In this document: positions 1 to 13,400 of the stretch, piece by piece
Position numbering within the stretch: position 1 is the first letter of the stretch
How the letters are laid out: the number at the start of each line of letters is the position of its first letter
Assembly: GCF_963082655.1 (NCBI RefSeq)
Contig: NC_081556.1
Location: 2,480,001 to 2,544,000, forward strand
DNA: 64,000 nucleotides
Direction of reading: 5' to 3'
Source: Stomoxys calcitrans
Lineage: Eukaryota > Arthropoda > Insecta > Diptera > Muscidae
Made by a program: the position numbers and the translations under genes
Notes under the pieces: model-generated
What the model was told of the DNA's origin: nothing
The model's input: the letters and a program-made list of their open reading frames with translations, nothing else
Database searches by the model: none

Positions 1-1559
1 AGGCAAGTCAAAAGCGAATGATGGCAATCTGTTCTCTGATAGTAAGAATTTTATGAAAATTTTTTGTTTGATTTTTTTGGATATAAGTAATAGCCGACAA
101 GCCAATTTTCTTCTAGAACATGACCTTCTATGGCAGCCAATTTTTTTTTTAACAAATTTTACTTTAGGCCAATCCAAATTTCAATGGGGTACCTCTTTCC
201 TAACTCGAGTTAGAATCTTTCTAAGACAGCTCTATCCTTGGGTATTTGTCAACCTATTCGTCGTTAATGGATTAATTCTATTCAATATTACCTAAGATGT
301 TAGATATATAAAGTAGCTTTATACTGATAAGGTGCCATATAGTCAATATTCGAACTTAAACAACCTTCTGTTCCAAAAAGAGTTCAGCCTTATTTCATTA
401 ACCTATATAAATGTAACACATCACCGACATTTTTCTTTGAGTGTAAAACTACATCAGACAATACAAGCGATGATCTGAGTAGAAGACTGGAAGTGGAAAA
501 TAAAAATAAATGAAAAGCCATTATAATGAGTTAGCTGTTGCTCATCAAGCCATAAGTTCTTCCTGTTTATACTTTGCTTAAATGATACCAACAGCGACGA
601 AGGCAAGCCAGGACAACAACAGTAGCAGCAACTTCCAACCGAACAAACAAATCGTAAAAGCAACAAAACACAAAATCATCAACAACAGCGGCACACAGCC
701 GTCGCCGCCGCCACAGTCGCACAAAAACAACTGAACTCCTAAAGGACAAAAACGAAATGAAACAACTGAAACTGCAGTGGGTGAAAAGGAAATTATGCAG
801 TTCACTACAACTACAAGTTCGACAACTACTACTACTACTACGACTAGTGCCACCACCACTTCAGTGTCACCGCTTTCGTCTACCCATTCTCTCATCGATG
901 CCCTCCACTCTTTTGTTTGCATAGCAGATGCAGGATATAAAAACTGCTAAAGTTTATTATACGGAAAACACAAGACGACCCTAGAAGAAGACCAAGCAAG
1001 TTGGATGCTGATGGTGTTGGTGTTGGTGGGGGTTATTGGGCGAGTCAAGCAGGTGGTTGTGAATGGTTTTTTTTGTTGTCGTTGTCGAATCATAGTAATG
1101 AAGAGCTTTACAAGAAAAGTAACATTTGTTTTGCTGAAAGGTTATCCCTTTTTACAATAGGGAAAAGGTTAATGATCTTTGAATAAAATTGTAAGCTGCA
1201 TACGTTTTTCTGTGTGTTAGAAGGGGATTTGTTTGATAGGATTAAGGGAAGTTAAATAAAGTTTAAACTATATAGTATAGAAAATTAATACAATTTAAAT
1301 AAATCACCCACAAATAAAAGTATAGTGGAGATGGAATGTTGGAAAATGAAATATTTGTCCATACTAGATTTCATATAATATTCTACTCTCTAAACGAACA
1401 TCTCGACGCATCGGGGAAATATGGAAATCCTAATGAAAGGTCTTTAGAAGAAAAATACCTACCCTAGGCTGACCGGGACGAAAAGAACTCCTATGAAAGG
1501 TTTTTGTGAATAGCTTAAAAAATTGCATACAATTACATTGTGGTAAAATTTACCCAGAG
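1..1559. other. Gene-less flank upstream of the first recognised exon
   Basis: No exon can be supported here. A CAA/CAG-rich stretch at about 560-930 contains an ACT triplet run near 825-843 and would read as threonine-rich in one forward frame. It is interrupted by stops and has no convincing splice sites in phase with the CUB gene. The rest is AT-rich and unremarkable. It is probably intron or 5' flank of the CUB-domain gene. Confidence 0.5.
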
Positions 1560-2515
1560 AGTTCCAGTGGATCTTCAAGTCTTAATCCACGGGGCAGCTG
1601 TTTCAAAATATTCACCGAAGAAACAAGCGAAGAACACTGGACCAATTGGTATATGTGCCAATTTATGTCCTCCAGTGATTAATAGCAGGTTCGGTTACTA
1701 AAAAGTAACATCGAAAAAGCCGTGTCAAGGCCACCGTTCCGCAGAGAATATCATGTCCATCTATGACACTGGGTCGTTTGGAAAACAAAGTTTCCAATTA
1801 AAATGTTGGAATAATTCGTTGAGCTCAGCCCAACGTGCTCTTTCGTATACAAAAATGAGTGCTGCAGGGCTGAGGAAGGGGCGGCGCGAAGAGCAGAATA
1901 CGCAAAAGACGCTGAAATGGTGCAGTGATCAGAATTACCAAGAGGTGCAAGGACATTAACTTCATACTTCTCAGGGTGCGAAGTTATGAATAGGTCAAGA
2001 GTGTTATGTATGCCCTTCGACACATGAAATATGTGACGGTTCATTCACTAGTTGCATCAGACCATTCTGCGCGGAGAATAGCTTGGCGTATTGACCCTCC
2101 GGAGTCATATGTCATTGTGGACATTGAAATCGCCAGCAACAATGATTTCACTGTCCTGAAAATCCTCTAAGATTGTAGTAATTGGGTACGAAAGGCAATC
2201 AAAGCCGCTTAAGGAAAGCTCCCTTTCTGAGTTTGCACTTCTATATATAAATCCGAAGTAAAGTGTGTGTGTTCAAATCCTAAATTTAACCCAAATGGAA
2301 TTACATTCCGGATCTTGTGAGCCCATGTGTTGCTGCCTATTAAACACTATGTCATTGCGTACATATAGCACAAGGCCTTTGTGGGGGACGAAAAGACATA
2401 GAATGTAATACCCTAGAATGTCCATCAGAATCCTCACCCACCTGGGTTTCACATAAAGCAAGGACATCAGGTTGATTATAATGAACAGGGGAATATACCG
2501 CGAAAAAATTCGAAA
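1560..2515 (-). mobile_element. LINE endonuclease-domain fragment, decayed
   Basis: Read on the minus strand, the segment gives broken pieces of an apurinic-type endonuclease as found in non-LTR retrotransposons. About 2440-2290 resembles the N-terminal part. About 2160-2110 reads IIVAGDFNVHND, the conserved GDFN motif. About 2000-1900 reads NTLDLFITSHPEKYEV followed by LGNSDHCTIS, matching the conserved SDH motif near the end of the domain. Stops and frameshifts separate these pieces, so it is a dead copy. The 3' (RT) part is absent. The upstream edge abuts a different interspersed repeat at about 2520. Clade is unresolved (Jockey/CR1-like is plausible). Confidence 0.72.
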
Positions 2516-2521
2516 GTAACC

Positions 2522-3085
2522 CTGCCATGCCGACCGATCTCTCGATTTAAAGTTTTGGGCCCATAAAAGGCGCATTTATTGTCCGATGTCGCCGAAATCT
2601 GGGACAGTGAGTTGTGTTAGGCCCTTCGACATTCTTCTTCAATTTGGCTCAGATCGGTCCAGATTTGAATATAGTTGTTACATAGAGCCATCTCTCGATT
2701 TCAGGTTTTGAGGCCATAGAAGGCGCATGTATTATCCGAAATTTGGGACTGTGAGTTGTGTTAGGCTCTTCGACATTTTTCTGAAACTTGACCCAAATTG
2801 ATCCAGATTTGGATGTAGCTGTCATATACCCCGATATCTCTATTTAAAGTCTTGGCCGCATAAAAGGCGCATTTATAATCCGGTTTCACTGAAATTTGGC
2901 ACTGTGACTTATGTTAGGATTTTCGACATCCGTGTCGTATATGGTTCAGATCGGTTTATTTTTAGATATAACTCCTAAAATGACCAATTTTTTTTTATAC
3001 ACATTTGAACAATGATTTTTACTTATTAGTATTTGTTCCAAATCGGAACATACTTCGATATCGATATAAAAAATTAAGCTAGTCA
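2522..3085 (+). repeat. Interspersed tandem-unit repeat, family A, partial
   Basis: Three diverged units of about 150 bp share the core GGCGCATTTATTGTCCGATG followed by a purine-rich GGGACAGTGAG segment, near 2567, 2725 and 2868. The tail (about 2935-3080) matches the tail of the longer copy at 21540-23360. The left end with its GTCC block is missing. It directly abuts the LINE fragment on its left. Confidence 0.7.
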
Positions 3086-4365
3086 AGCAAGTTTTTCAAA
3101 GAGCACTTGTTTGACCAAAAATGCAAACAAAAAATACTGTATTTACATTTGTTGACTTCCAAACTGTATTACTTTGAACTGAATTGTCGGATGTGGATAC
3201 TTTTTAATGTTTTTAAAATTTTATCACCAATCCAAATTATGTATCAAAAAGAAAATCGAACCAAAAATGGCTTCCAAATAATAAAAATCTAAATTCGAAT
3301 ATACCCTAAACCAGGAGTATAGGCATTTTAGAGCACTATTCAGCATACAAAGAGGTTTTGAAATCGGACCACAAGTAAAGATATGGCTTTATGGCTTTGG
3401 CAACTTTAGGGCCCTGCTAAGAGGCAACTAGACCACTTAAAGCCTTGAAAATTTGCACATGATCTCGATAATACCTCAGGTCTTACCATTCAAAGAGTTG
3501 TCGTTATTCGTTCTCAAACGGGATTTTGTTTTACTAGTTTTATTCGATCCTATCCCACTGTGCAACATTTCGTCATCTACCTCACATGCGCTGCACACTT
3601 TGTCACTTGCACCACAATTACTAAAAAAGTGCCCCCGTATTCCTGTAAAGCTACCGTAACATACTGATCTTCTTCTTAATTTCCCTCAGTATTAGCCTCG
3701 TCTTCTCAAGATCCAAGTGCATCCGCGACCATACCACCCTAGTTGTTTTAGGACCAGTGACCAACTCACAGTTCCCAAAGTATTTACATTTAACGTCTTC
3801 GCCTTGATATTGTACCACATATTACCAAGGTTACACTCAAAACCTCATTCTTCTAGTTTGAGCATCTCTTGTTAAATGCAATTAAATTTTTCTTCTAACA
3901 GTATTATCAAATTTCGGCCTTTTGGTAATAAAAATATTTTTCCAAGCGTTTGAATATTCGCAATGCCAAAAGCTAAGTAGCTAATAAGCTCTACTATCTT
4001 CTTAAATTCCTCCTCTGATTTTTAACTTCTAAATATATGCCAAACTCATTTAGGGAAGTTACTTAATCCCAATACAATTTCCCTTTATTTCATTTGAACT
4101 TATTCACTGTTGTCTGCGCCCTTTCCCGTTCTTCCGCTCCGCCATAAACAAGCACATTCGGGAAATTAACAAATACCATTAATGTTTCACATAAAAACCT
4201 GCAAAAATTGGAAAGTGAAAGACATTCCCCTCGACACCCTTGCCTTGTAAGAGAACTCGGCAAAAATATTGCATAGCTTTAGGCTGAGAAGAAATAAAAT
4301 TTTATAGCATACTTTTTGACTTTGACTACTAATTTTTTATTATCTTACCTTTTGCCAAATTCCAG
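3086..4365. other. Non-coding, ends in a splice acceptor
   Basis: AT-rich sequence without a recognisable exon. The last bases before 4366 form a weak polypyrimidine tract ending TTCCAG, the acceptor of the first exon identified in the window, so this stretch is the 3' part of an intron whose upstream exon was not found. Confidence 0.55.
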
Positions 4366-4472
4366 ACTTATTTCACATTCGATTCCCGTGCCGAGCAACA
4401 GACCGAGGTTTACCTGCGCTATGGCCAGCATCCCGAATTGTATCCCAATCGACGCGGCGAAGTAGTCCAAGG
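4366..4472 (+). CDS. CUB gene, first exon seen
   Basis: 107 bp, entered in phase 0 after TTCCAG and left at a GTAAGT donor with two bases of a glycine codon. It encodes 35 residues beginning TYFTFDSRAEQQTEVYLRYG, a beta-strand-rich segment consistent with the end of an extracellular domain. The preceding exon was not recognised. The exon is supported by the matching phase with the next one and by strong coding character between two AT-rich introns. Confidence 0.8.
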
Positions 4473-7400
4473 GTAAGTACTGGCAAATTTGTATGTTTAT
4501 TCCCAGCCACGACTTATGCTTGTGGCCTCAATCCTGTGGCGGTGTTGCTTGCTTGGGCCCCGTTGGCAAATGCTAATGTTGCCAATAATTTAATTTTATT
4601 TTTATTTTGTTATGCGTAAAGCATTGCCAAGTGTGACGGCTGCCATTCAATTTCTCGGGCCGAGAGCGTGAAAAAATGTAACCATAATCATATTTACGCC
4701 TTAATAAAAAGCCAATACAAACAACAGCACCCGCTCCAAGGAGTGTTCTGCCATAAGCCAAGCCAGCCACAACAAAGCCAAAACAAACTCAATTGCGTAA
4801 TGTGCCGAAATGTAATGATAACAAAATCAGCCAGCACCAGAACAATGGGCCGTTTCATTTTAGTCTGCTTTGCCCTTTGCTGGTGCTACGTGCATATCTG
4901 ATACCACTGGTACCAATACCAATGTCAATATTCAATACATTCAAGAGTTCATTGAAGCGATACTCACTACTCGAGCTATGTACTTGAATTTCTAGGACCA
5001 TTGTTGCTTTTGGCTTACAAGAAATTCAATTACCGTAAAACTCGATAAACATTGGCTTTAATGGCAATAAACAAAACGAGCGATACTTTGGCGTTTTCTT
5101 GCCTTCATTGCCGCTCAAAGTATCGAAGACCCCAAGGGTACACAAATTGTAATTTTTAAACATAGATAAACAATTTGGGCGGCTGCTTCTGTTACTTTGG
5201 CTTTATGTTCGCCCCAAAATAGGTCCTTCATCATATGCTCTGCCACAATGGAAAATAGAATCTAATTGTTTGGAAAAGGATATCACAGGTCTGTCTGGCC
5301 CGATAACATTACTTTCCATATTTCTAACATCGAACTGGCCCATCTTAGGGCTGTGTGTCTTCATGGGCTCTTCTGCCCAAAGTTTACGATTATCTTTTAT
5401 TGTGACCGAAAAACTTTTGTTTTGTTTGTCACTGCTCAAATAAATTACGTTTAAGTTGGGGTTTTTATTGCCCGACAACACCAACCAACTTTGTAGTTAT
5501 TGTGATTATTATTTCCATTTTCTATACATTTAGTTTTGTCTGTCTTTGTGGGCCTTCGTTTGTCTGTGTGGGGGATATTTTAAATGAAATGTAAATTTTA
5601 TGTGCAAATATTCTACAAACGACATGATGACTTGGGCTATGGCGGCTGTAGTGATTTCAAGCAAATGTGTAGCATATTTTTAGGCTCATATATGTTTTCG
5701 GAACTACGACAAACTTTAAGGGTGAATACATACACGATTACCAACACGCTCAACGACTGCAAAATGTAAATAAAGGAATTTTGAAGTTGGTTAATCGTTT
5801 ACGTTGGTGTGCCATAAATTCTAAGCATCCTTTAGGTTTCGCATATTTTTGAATTTCTTCAGGGCAAGGTCATGGGTGCAAGTTTATCATAGGTATTTTG
5901 ATGAAAAGATGAGCTAAGCCATTTACAAGTTTATAAAATTCTCATCGAAGCAATCAAAAATGTTAGAAACTTTTATCCTCTGCCAAAATTAAGTTATAGC
6001 TAATAAAACGTTGAAGAATAGGCTCGAAGAAAGATAAACTTTTTGTAAAGTTTTAAGTGTGAGGATTTTTGGGGAAATCATATTCGTTTAAACCGCAGTA
6101 GCGGTTGTCCCAAAATGTATAACTTCCTTGGAAGAGTAGGTAAGTCTTTAGTAAAAATAAAACTTTAATTATCCCTGAAGATAATTTTCCAGAAAAATTC
6201 GTGCCATTTCAGAATCTTTTATACCCTCCACCAAGGATAGCATTTGTGACCGAAATTGACATGACATATCAAGTTCCTAGTGTTTTGGAAGTGTTTAAAA
6301 AGACAGTAATTAATTGTTATAAAAAATCAAGAATTTCTTTTTTTTACATTTGAAAAATTTGCTAAAACTTTTGAGAAACTAGGTTTTTAAAGAAACTTGC
6401 CAATCATCGGCTGATAAAAAATTTTCAGCAGTTGCTGAAGACTCTTGAGAGGTAGATAGAAACATATCTTAAGTAAAGATTCCTGCAGATCACCTGACGC
6501 GGCAGCAGCAGGCATATAGTAAAGCCCTTCACGACCTAGTCGTCTACATAGAGGGTTCTCTCGCTGTCAAGGAATATACGATGGTAGCATATCTTGACAT
6601 TGAAGGTGCTTTCAATAATGTTAGACCGATCAATCATGAAGAAGCTGGATTTTCTAGGTAATGTAAGAAAGGTAATGTAAGAAAGTGAATTAATAACTTT
6701 CATACTAAAAGATGCTTACGGGAAGCTTGGGATCGGTGGATCTGAAAAAATGGAATATAACCACTTAAAATATATTATTGTCTCTGGAAAAAAATGCGTA
6801 AAAGTGGTCGCGTATGATGATGACGTGCCAAATGCGGCTAGGCAAAGATATACTTCAGGAAGCTCTACGTACAGGGGCGAAGTGAAATACCGAAAGTGGT
6901 CTAGATATAAATCCGTGCAAGACAGAATTAGTTCTTTTCAGCAAGATACATACAGTGGGACCTGTCTCCTTGGGAGGAGAGAATATTCCACTTGCAGAAA
7001 GCTCAAAATACCTGAGTATTTTGTTGGACAGGAAATTTAATTTCAAATCCAACAACTGCAAGAGAGCCAATGGCAAATTTAGGGCACTTAGACCGCGTGT
7101 CATGCATTGGGTATATATTGCAGTTGTCAGACTTATAATGCTATATGGTGTTGTGCTCTGGTGAACGGCGCTTCAAAAGTCCACCCATTGCTCAATACTC
7201 AACCAAATCCTATGGATGGCTTGTTTGTGCTTCACAGCCGCACTGAGGACGACACCATCTGATGCAATGAATTTCATGCTACATGTTTTGTCTCTTGACA
7301 TTTTGGCTAGACAAATTGCAGCGACCACTGCCATGAGGTTAAGGGAACTTTCTCTTTTTGTACCACTGTTCCTAATAGAACCGATTGGAACTACGCTATC

Positions 7401-10400
7401 CCTGGTAACAGAATACGGACGGTTCCAAATTAAACGACCAGGTGGGCTTTGGGCTGTACTCCAAAAATCTAGAACTGGTCACATCGAAAGGATGAAGTGG
7501 ATGTTTTGTTACTGTCATTTGAAACAATTTGCTTCGTTTATTTCATTTTCTTTTTAGTTTTACTCGAAAAATACCAACAACAAAAGCATTGCTTCCTATG
7601 TTGATCTGTTTCGCAGGCCACACATGCTCAGTGGAATAGTTTTGCTATCATTTATGTAAGCCTATTGCAGGCCGGTCATGTATAAATGAATGATCACTTC
7701 AGTTGAGAAGAAAGAAAGTGCCTAAAAAATTTCTTTTCTTCAAGACTCATTTAACAATCTCTCCTTTGGATGTTTCATTCGCTTAGTCATTAAGCTCGAC
7801 TTGAACTCGACAAAAATTTACTCGCATGACCGGCTGTTAAAAAAGCCAAACAGACGAAAAAGATGATGGTACACCCTGAGCTTCCCCGTGCTCAGGAAAA
7901 ACAGTTTCAATGTTGTTGTTTCTAAATGGAAGACGAAAAGCTGGCCTCCAAAACAAAATCCACCACATGTGTGGTGGTTATGTTGATGTCGGCAGGCGGA
8001 GCTTGCCACGTTGACAATGGAACAAAATGAATACAAAGGCCATAGAGGGGAGTTGGAGTTTGAAAAGGTATTGCTCAGAGAAAAAGCTTACAGCAAATAG
8101 TCCGGTAGTAGTAGTTGAGATTTCACATAGGATTTGTGCTTATGATCTCAACTATAAGTACTACGAACAACAGGCTACAACTGTAGGCCGGTGAGACAGA
8201 CGGACATAGTTCACGATGGTGCCGATAAGATAAACAAACCCAATTATCGAAACGCGACCACCAGTGAGGTGACATGTGTCCCGTCTTGTCTGAGGAACTG
8301 GCAATTTATTTTCTTCAAAACTCATTAAACAATCTCTCCTTTGGGTGTTGCATTCGCTTGGACATTAAGCTCGACTTGAAAAACAATGTAATAAAAAATT
8401 TATTTTATTTAATTCTATTTTATTTAATTTTTTGCATTTTCTTTAATTTAATTTTATTTTATTTTGTTAAGTTTTATTTAATTTAATTTAATTTAATTTT
8501 ATTTTATTTTGTTAAGTTTTATTTATTTTATTTTATTTTATTTTATTTTATTTTATTTTATTTTATTTTATTTTATTTTATTTTATTTTATTTTATTTTA
8601 TTTTATTTTATTTTATTTTATTTTATTTTATTTTATTTTATTTTATTTTATTTTATTTTATTTTATTTTATTTTATTTTATTTTATTTTATTTTATTTTA
8701 TTTTATTTTATATTATTTTATTTCATTTTGTTTTATTTTATTTTGTTTAATTTTACTTTTCTTTATTTTATTTGATTTTATTTTATTTCATTTTATTTTA
8801 TTTTATTTTATTTTATTTTATTTTATTTTATTTTATTTTATTTTATTTTATTTTATTTTATTTTATTTTATTTTATTTTATTTTATTTTATTTTATTTTA
8901 TTTTATTTTATTTTATTTTATTTCATTTTATTTTATTTTATTTTATTTTATTTTATTTTATTTTATTTTATTTTATTTTATTTTATTTTATTTTATTTTA
9001 TTTTATTTTATTTTATTTTACTTTATTTACTTTCATTTTTTTTTTCTTTTCACTATATTTTAATTTATTTATTGAAGTTAATTTCACTAAGTAGTTCTTT
9101 TACTTTTCTGTTTTCGAAACATGAAAAATGTTCGCCTTTGCAAATTTTAAAGAGCTCCATCCCTTAACCTGTCATTTTTTTCTTTTTTGTTATTTTTACA
9201 TAATCTTAGCCTTTTAATCTTTGCAAAGTCTTATCTGCAGTTGACTTCATTATCGTTTTAATTAATTGCCAATTATTTTTCGCCTATCTTTCATTTGTGT
9301 GTGTGTTTTTTTCTCATCTCTCTTTTCTTTGCAGGTCCTATTGTGAGCGGGAATATCGTGACTGTCGTCTCCAGACCTGTTACGTTCAATCGCCAGCCTA
9401 CCCCGGCCTCTATCCGAGAGCCCTCAACTGTCGCTACAAATTGCACACACGTCAACCCTACATCAAATTGTATCTGCAGAACGAACAGTTTGCGGTTGAT
9501 GGCCAAAGGTAAGTAAGTCGCCCAACAATGGCAACAACAAAACGAAGGCTGAAGAACTTTAAAAAAGTTTTTAAGTACCCGCGAACAACTCTTAAGCTCT
9601 TTAAGGACACATGGCCAGGACATGAACAAGAAGACATCATGACAAGGACGAAGCAGAAATTAGCGTTTATTTAGTTGTTAGTAATTTGTCATTTTGGCAC
9701 GTTTCCGTTTTAAGGTTTTTTTTTTTTGGTTGGCCCTTTCAAAAAAAATGCCAAAAGATGAAACAAAACGAAAATATATTTCAAAGAAATGCTTATGTCA
9801 CATCTTCAACACGGACGCGCTGGGGCTGTGGCTGCAGCTGCGGCTGCTTTTGGTACCCATCCAGTTTTTCTCCCCTGCCAATACCATCGCTCTGAAATTC
9901 TGGCACAGTGACAATGGCAATTTGACAAACCTAACAAATTTGTGAAAACAGTTTTGCCATTTGTTTTGGCAAAATTTTCCATAAAGTACACCACAAGTCC
10001 CCCCGAAAAAAAAGGAAACAAAAAGCAAAGGAATCCATTAAAGTGTTTTATGGGAATGTGATTCTCTCAATAATATGTAAATGGAAATATTTATTATATG
10101 GTTTTATATTTTTTTTTTTTTGCTTAAAGTTCAACCCCTTCAAGACAAAATCAAGTGAAAAGTTTTTTTTCCAATGTTTTCGATATTTCAAAAAATTCGA
10201 AAACGAACATAATCTTGAGGAGAAAAACACTAAAACTAAAACTTTTGCCATCATTTGCAAATGAAAAAGACCAAAGTTTACCCTCCGACACGGTATTTTT
10301 GTGAGCCAGCGCTGGGAAAACTTTTTTTTGCCATTCACATGACTGCGAAAAAGAAAAACGATGAGTGGAAGAAGAACGATTGACGATACTTGGGGCTGTC

Positions 10401-13400
10401 TTCCAGCAAATACAAGTATTTATGTCTTATCAATGAACAAAAAATGATTGCACGTTTCACATGACAGAAGACGGGGAAGGAAGAAGCGTTTTTCCACTCT
10501 CCCCCACAGCGGAGCTGATTCTTTAGAGAAAGTTTCTTGGATATTTTTATGAATCCATTTCGCATCTCATTATGGAGTTTAAACTTTTCTGTCGAAAACG
10601 TGAATGGCTACAAACAGTTTTCGAACAAAAGATGGTTGAAGGTTACTCTCACCCACTCTAAACCCAAAATCGTTGGGGGGTAAATCAAAAGTCAGACTAT
10701 TTCCTTTGACTTTGCAATAAAGTTGTATCTGTCTGCATTTCTGTGGTCTCCTGCCACTTTCTTTTTCCGAGCTTTCCCTCTGCCTCAGTGTGAATGTGTG
10801 TGTGTGTATGTAAGACTGTGCGTATATTTACGATGTGTTTGTGCATTAAAAACTTTTAAATAACTGTTTATTGAAATTGATGCGTTATGAGAGTTCCTTG
10901 CAGAGGTATGTCATGGGCAGGGTATACATGTATGTGTTGTATGTGTTGGGCATGCTTATGACTTTGTGTTTTTGAATGTGATCATGTCTGCATGTATGAG
11001 TGCGTTAGTGTTTACTAAAATCTTTATAACTTTTCTTATGAGAGTCTCGAAATCAACCAACCAAAATGGAAATTTTATAAAACTAAAAATAAAACAAAAA
11101 AAATAGAAAACCATTAACGGCAACCATTTGAAAATTCAGTGCATTTTGTAAAAAGTTTTTCCACTTGCATTTATTTTATTTGTTTTTCATATCAATGTTG
11201 TTTGAACAGTTCTCTGACAAACTGTATTGAAAGTGTACCTGCAAAATTGGCATTTCATATGTGTGGGCAGCACTTCAGACCATGATATTAATTTGACCTC
11301 CATTTGTAGTTTGTTTTTTTTTTTGCATACTCAAGACTTTACTAATTTCAATACACTATATGGAGGTTTTTCACGCCATACAGACTGCAAAATAGAATAT
11401 CTGTGCGGTGAATTTAAATAAATTAAATAATAATAACTTTTGTTAAGGCAGGCAAGAACATATATTTTAAGACCTTTTTTCCTAAGTTGAGATTCACAAC
11501 CACGAGTTCGTTTTACTAACTACTTCAGTTTTGGGTATTTTAGCCAAATAGGGTAAGAATTACGTTCTTTAGGGCCTGAAGAAGTAAAATAGGGAGATCG
11601 GTTTATAGTGGAACTGTATAAGTCTATAAACCGATTCAGACCATATTCGACACGTATGTTGAAGGTCATGGGGGAAGCCGTTCAGCCAAAACGGATAATA
11701 ATTGAGTCCTTTAGAGGCTCAAGAAGTCGAGATCCCAGATCGGTTTATATGGCAGCTATATTATATTACTCAGCACAGTTGTTGAAAGTCATAACAAATC
11801 ACCTCATGCAAAATTTCAGCTAAATCGAACTGCGCCCTCTAGTGGCTCAAGTAGTCAACACCGCAGATAGGATTATATGGCAGCTTTATCAGGTTATACA
11901 CCAATTTAAACCATTCTTAACACCGCTGTTGGAAGTCATAACAAAACACGTCATGCAAATTTTCAGCCAAATGGGATATGAATTACTCCCTGTAGAGGCT
12001 CGAGAAGTCAAGACCCCAGATCGGTTTATATGGCAGCTTTACCAGATTATGAACCGATTTGAACAATATTTAGCACAGCTGTTTAAAGTCATAACAAAAC
12101 ACCTCATGCAAAATTTCAGGCGATCTAGCTATGTCCGTCCGTCCGTTTGTCTGTCCGTCCGTCTGTCTGTTGAAAGCACCCTAATTTTCACAGAAGTAGA
12201 GCTAGGCGCTTACAAGCTTGCACAAATACTTCTTATTAAAATAGGTCGATTGGGATTGTAAATGGCCATATCGGTCCATGTTTTGATATAGCTGCCTTAT
12301 AAACCGATCTTAGATATTGACTTCTTGAGCCACTGGAAGGCGCAATTCTTATCCGGTTTGACTGAAATTTAGCATGACTTTTTTTTATGACTTCTAACAA
12401 CTGTGCTTAGTATGACTGAAATCGATCAATCACCTGATATAGCTGCCATATAAACCGATCTTGGATCTCGATTTCTGTTGATTTTTTCAAAAAGTTTTGA
12501 AAAAAGTATAATTTAAAGAAAAGTAACATAGGTCTTAATATTTAATATTAAAAATATTTAAAAATTTGGTTTACATTAAAAACGGCTGAACCGATTACCT
12601 TGATATATTTACAGATTGTGTAGGTTGGTCTGGAAGGAAACATATGCTATATAATTTTTGATATCGGACCCTCCCCCTTACCTCAAAAGTACTACCCAAA
12701 AATAAAAGTGTATCGATCGGGACAATATGGGACTCAAGTGAAAGGTATTCAGGAGTAGAGAACGAATTTCTTAGTACAAATTGGGTCGAAGTAACTGGTG
12801 GGCCGCCCAACCCCAAAACCCCCTAAAATAGGTTTATTGTCCGATACCGCCCATATTCGAGATTGCGAATAAGGGCGGGATGGAAGAACAGGCTTTATAG
12901 TTTGTTGACATCGAAAGGGGACGGACCCACCCCCGTTACCCCAAATGGGTATCAAATGAAAGGTATTGAAGAGTAGAATGCGAATATAGTATTAAAATTG
13001 GATCTAATTACCCCAAAACTCGTCCAGGCAGACAAATTGAAAGTTCATAAAATAGGGGACTCAAATGAAAGGTATTTGGGAGTAGATTACGAATCGGGCA
13101 TACAAAATCAGATTGAAATATAGCGGGTCACACCAATCCCCCGAAAACGCTCCAAATGGGCATATTAACCAATTATGACTATATGAACTTGTTTGTTCCA
13201 TAGAAACAAATCAACTTAACCGATTTTCTTAAAATTTTCACAGATTGTGTAGGTTGGTTTGGAAGGAAACATTGGCTCAACCACACCACCCAAGATCAAA
13301 AGTTGGCCGATAGGCATAATCTGGGTATTACATAAAAGGTATTGGAGACTAGAAAACAAATATCGTATTAAAATTTTGGTCCAAGTATCCAGCGGGTCGG

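Larger units (their letters stand above)
4473..9334 (+). other. Intron 1 of the CUB gene (4,862 bp)
   Basis: It opens with GTAAGT and closes with CTTTGCAG. It contains no convincing nested gene. Recognisable contents are a decayed LINE (about 6480-7500), a diverged direct repeat (7731-7804 and 8304-8380) and the TTTTA microsatellite (8395-9030). From 4500 to 6480 I see nothing beyond ordinary AT-rich intron. Confidence 0.75.

Noticed and set aside
5203..5484. 93-codon minus-strand frame in intron 1
   Set aside because: No family similarity and a composition like the surrounding intron.
8509..9167. Hydrophobic Phe-Tyr-Ile-Leu repeat frames resembling membrane proteins
   Set aside because: Translation of the TTTTA microsatellite.
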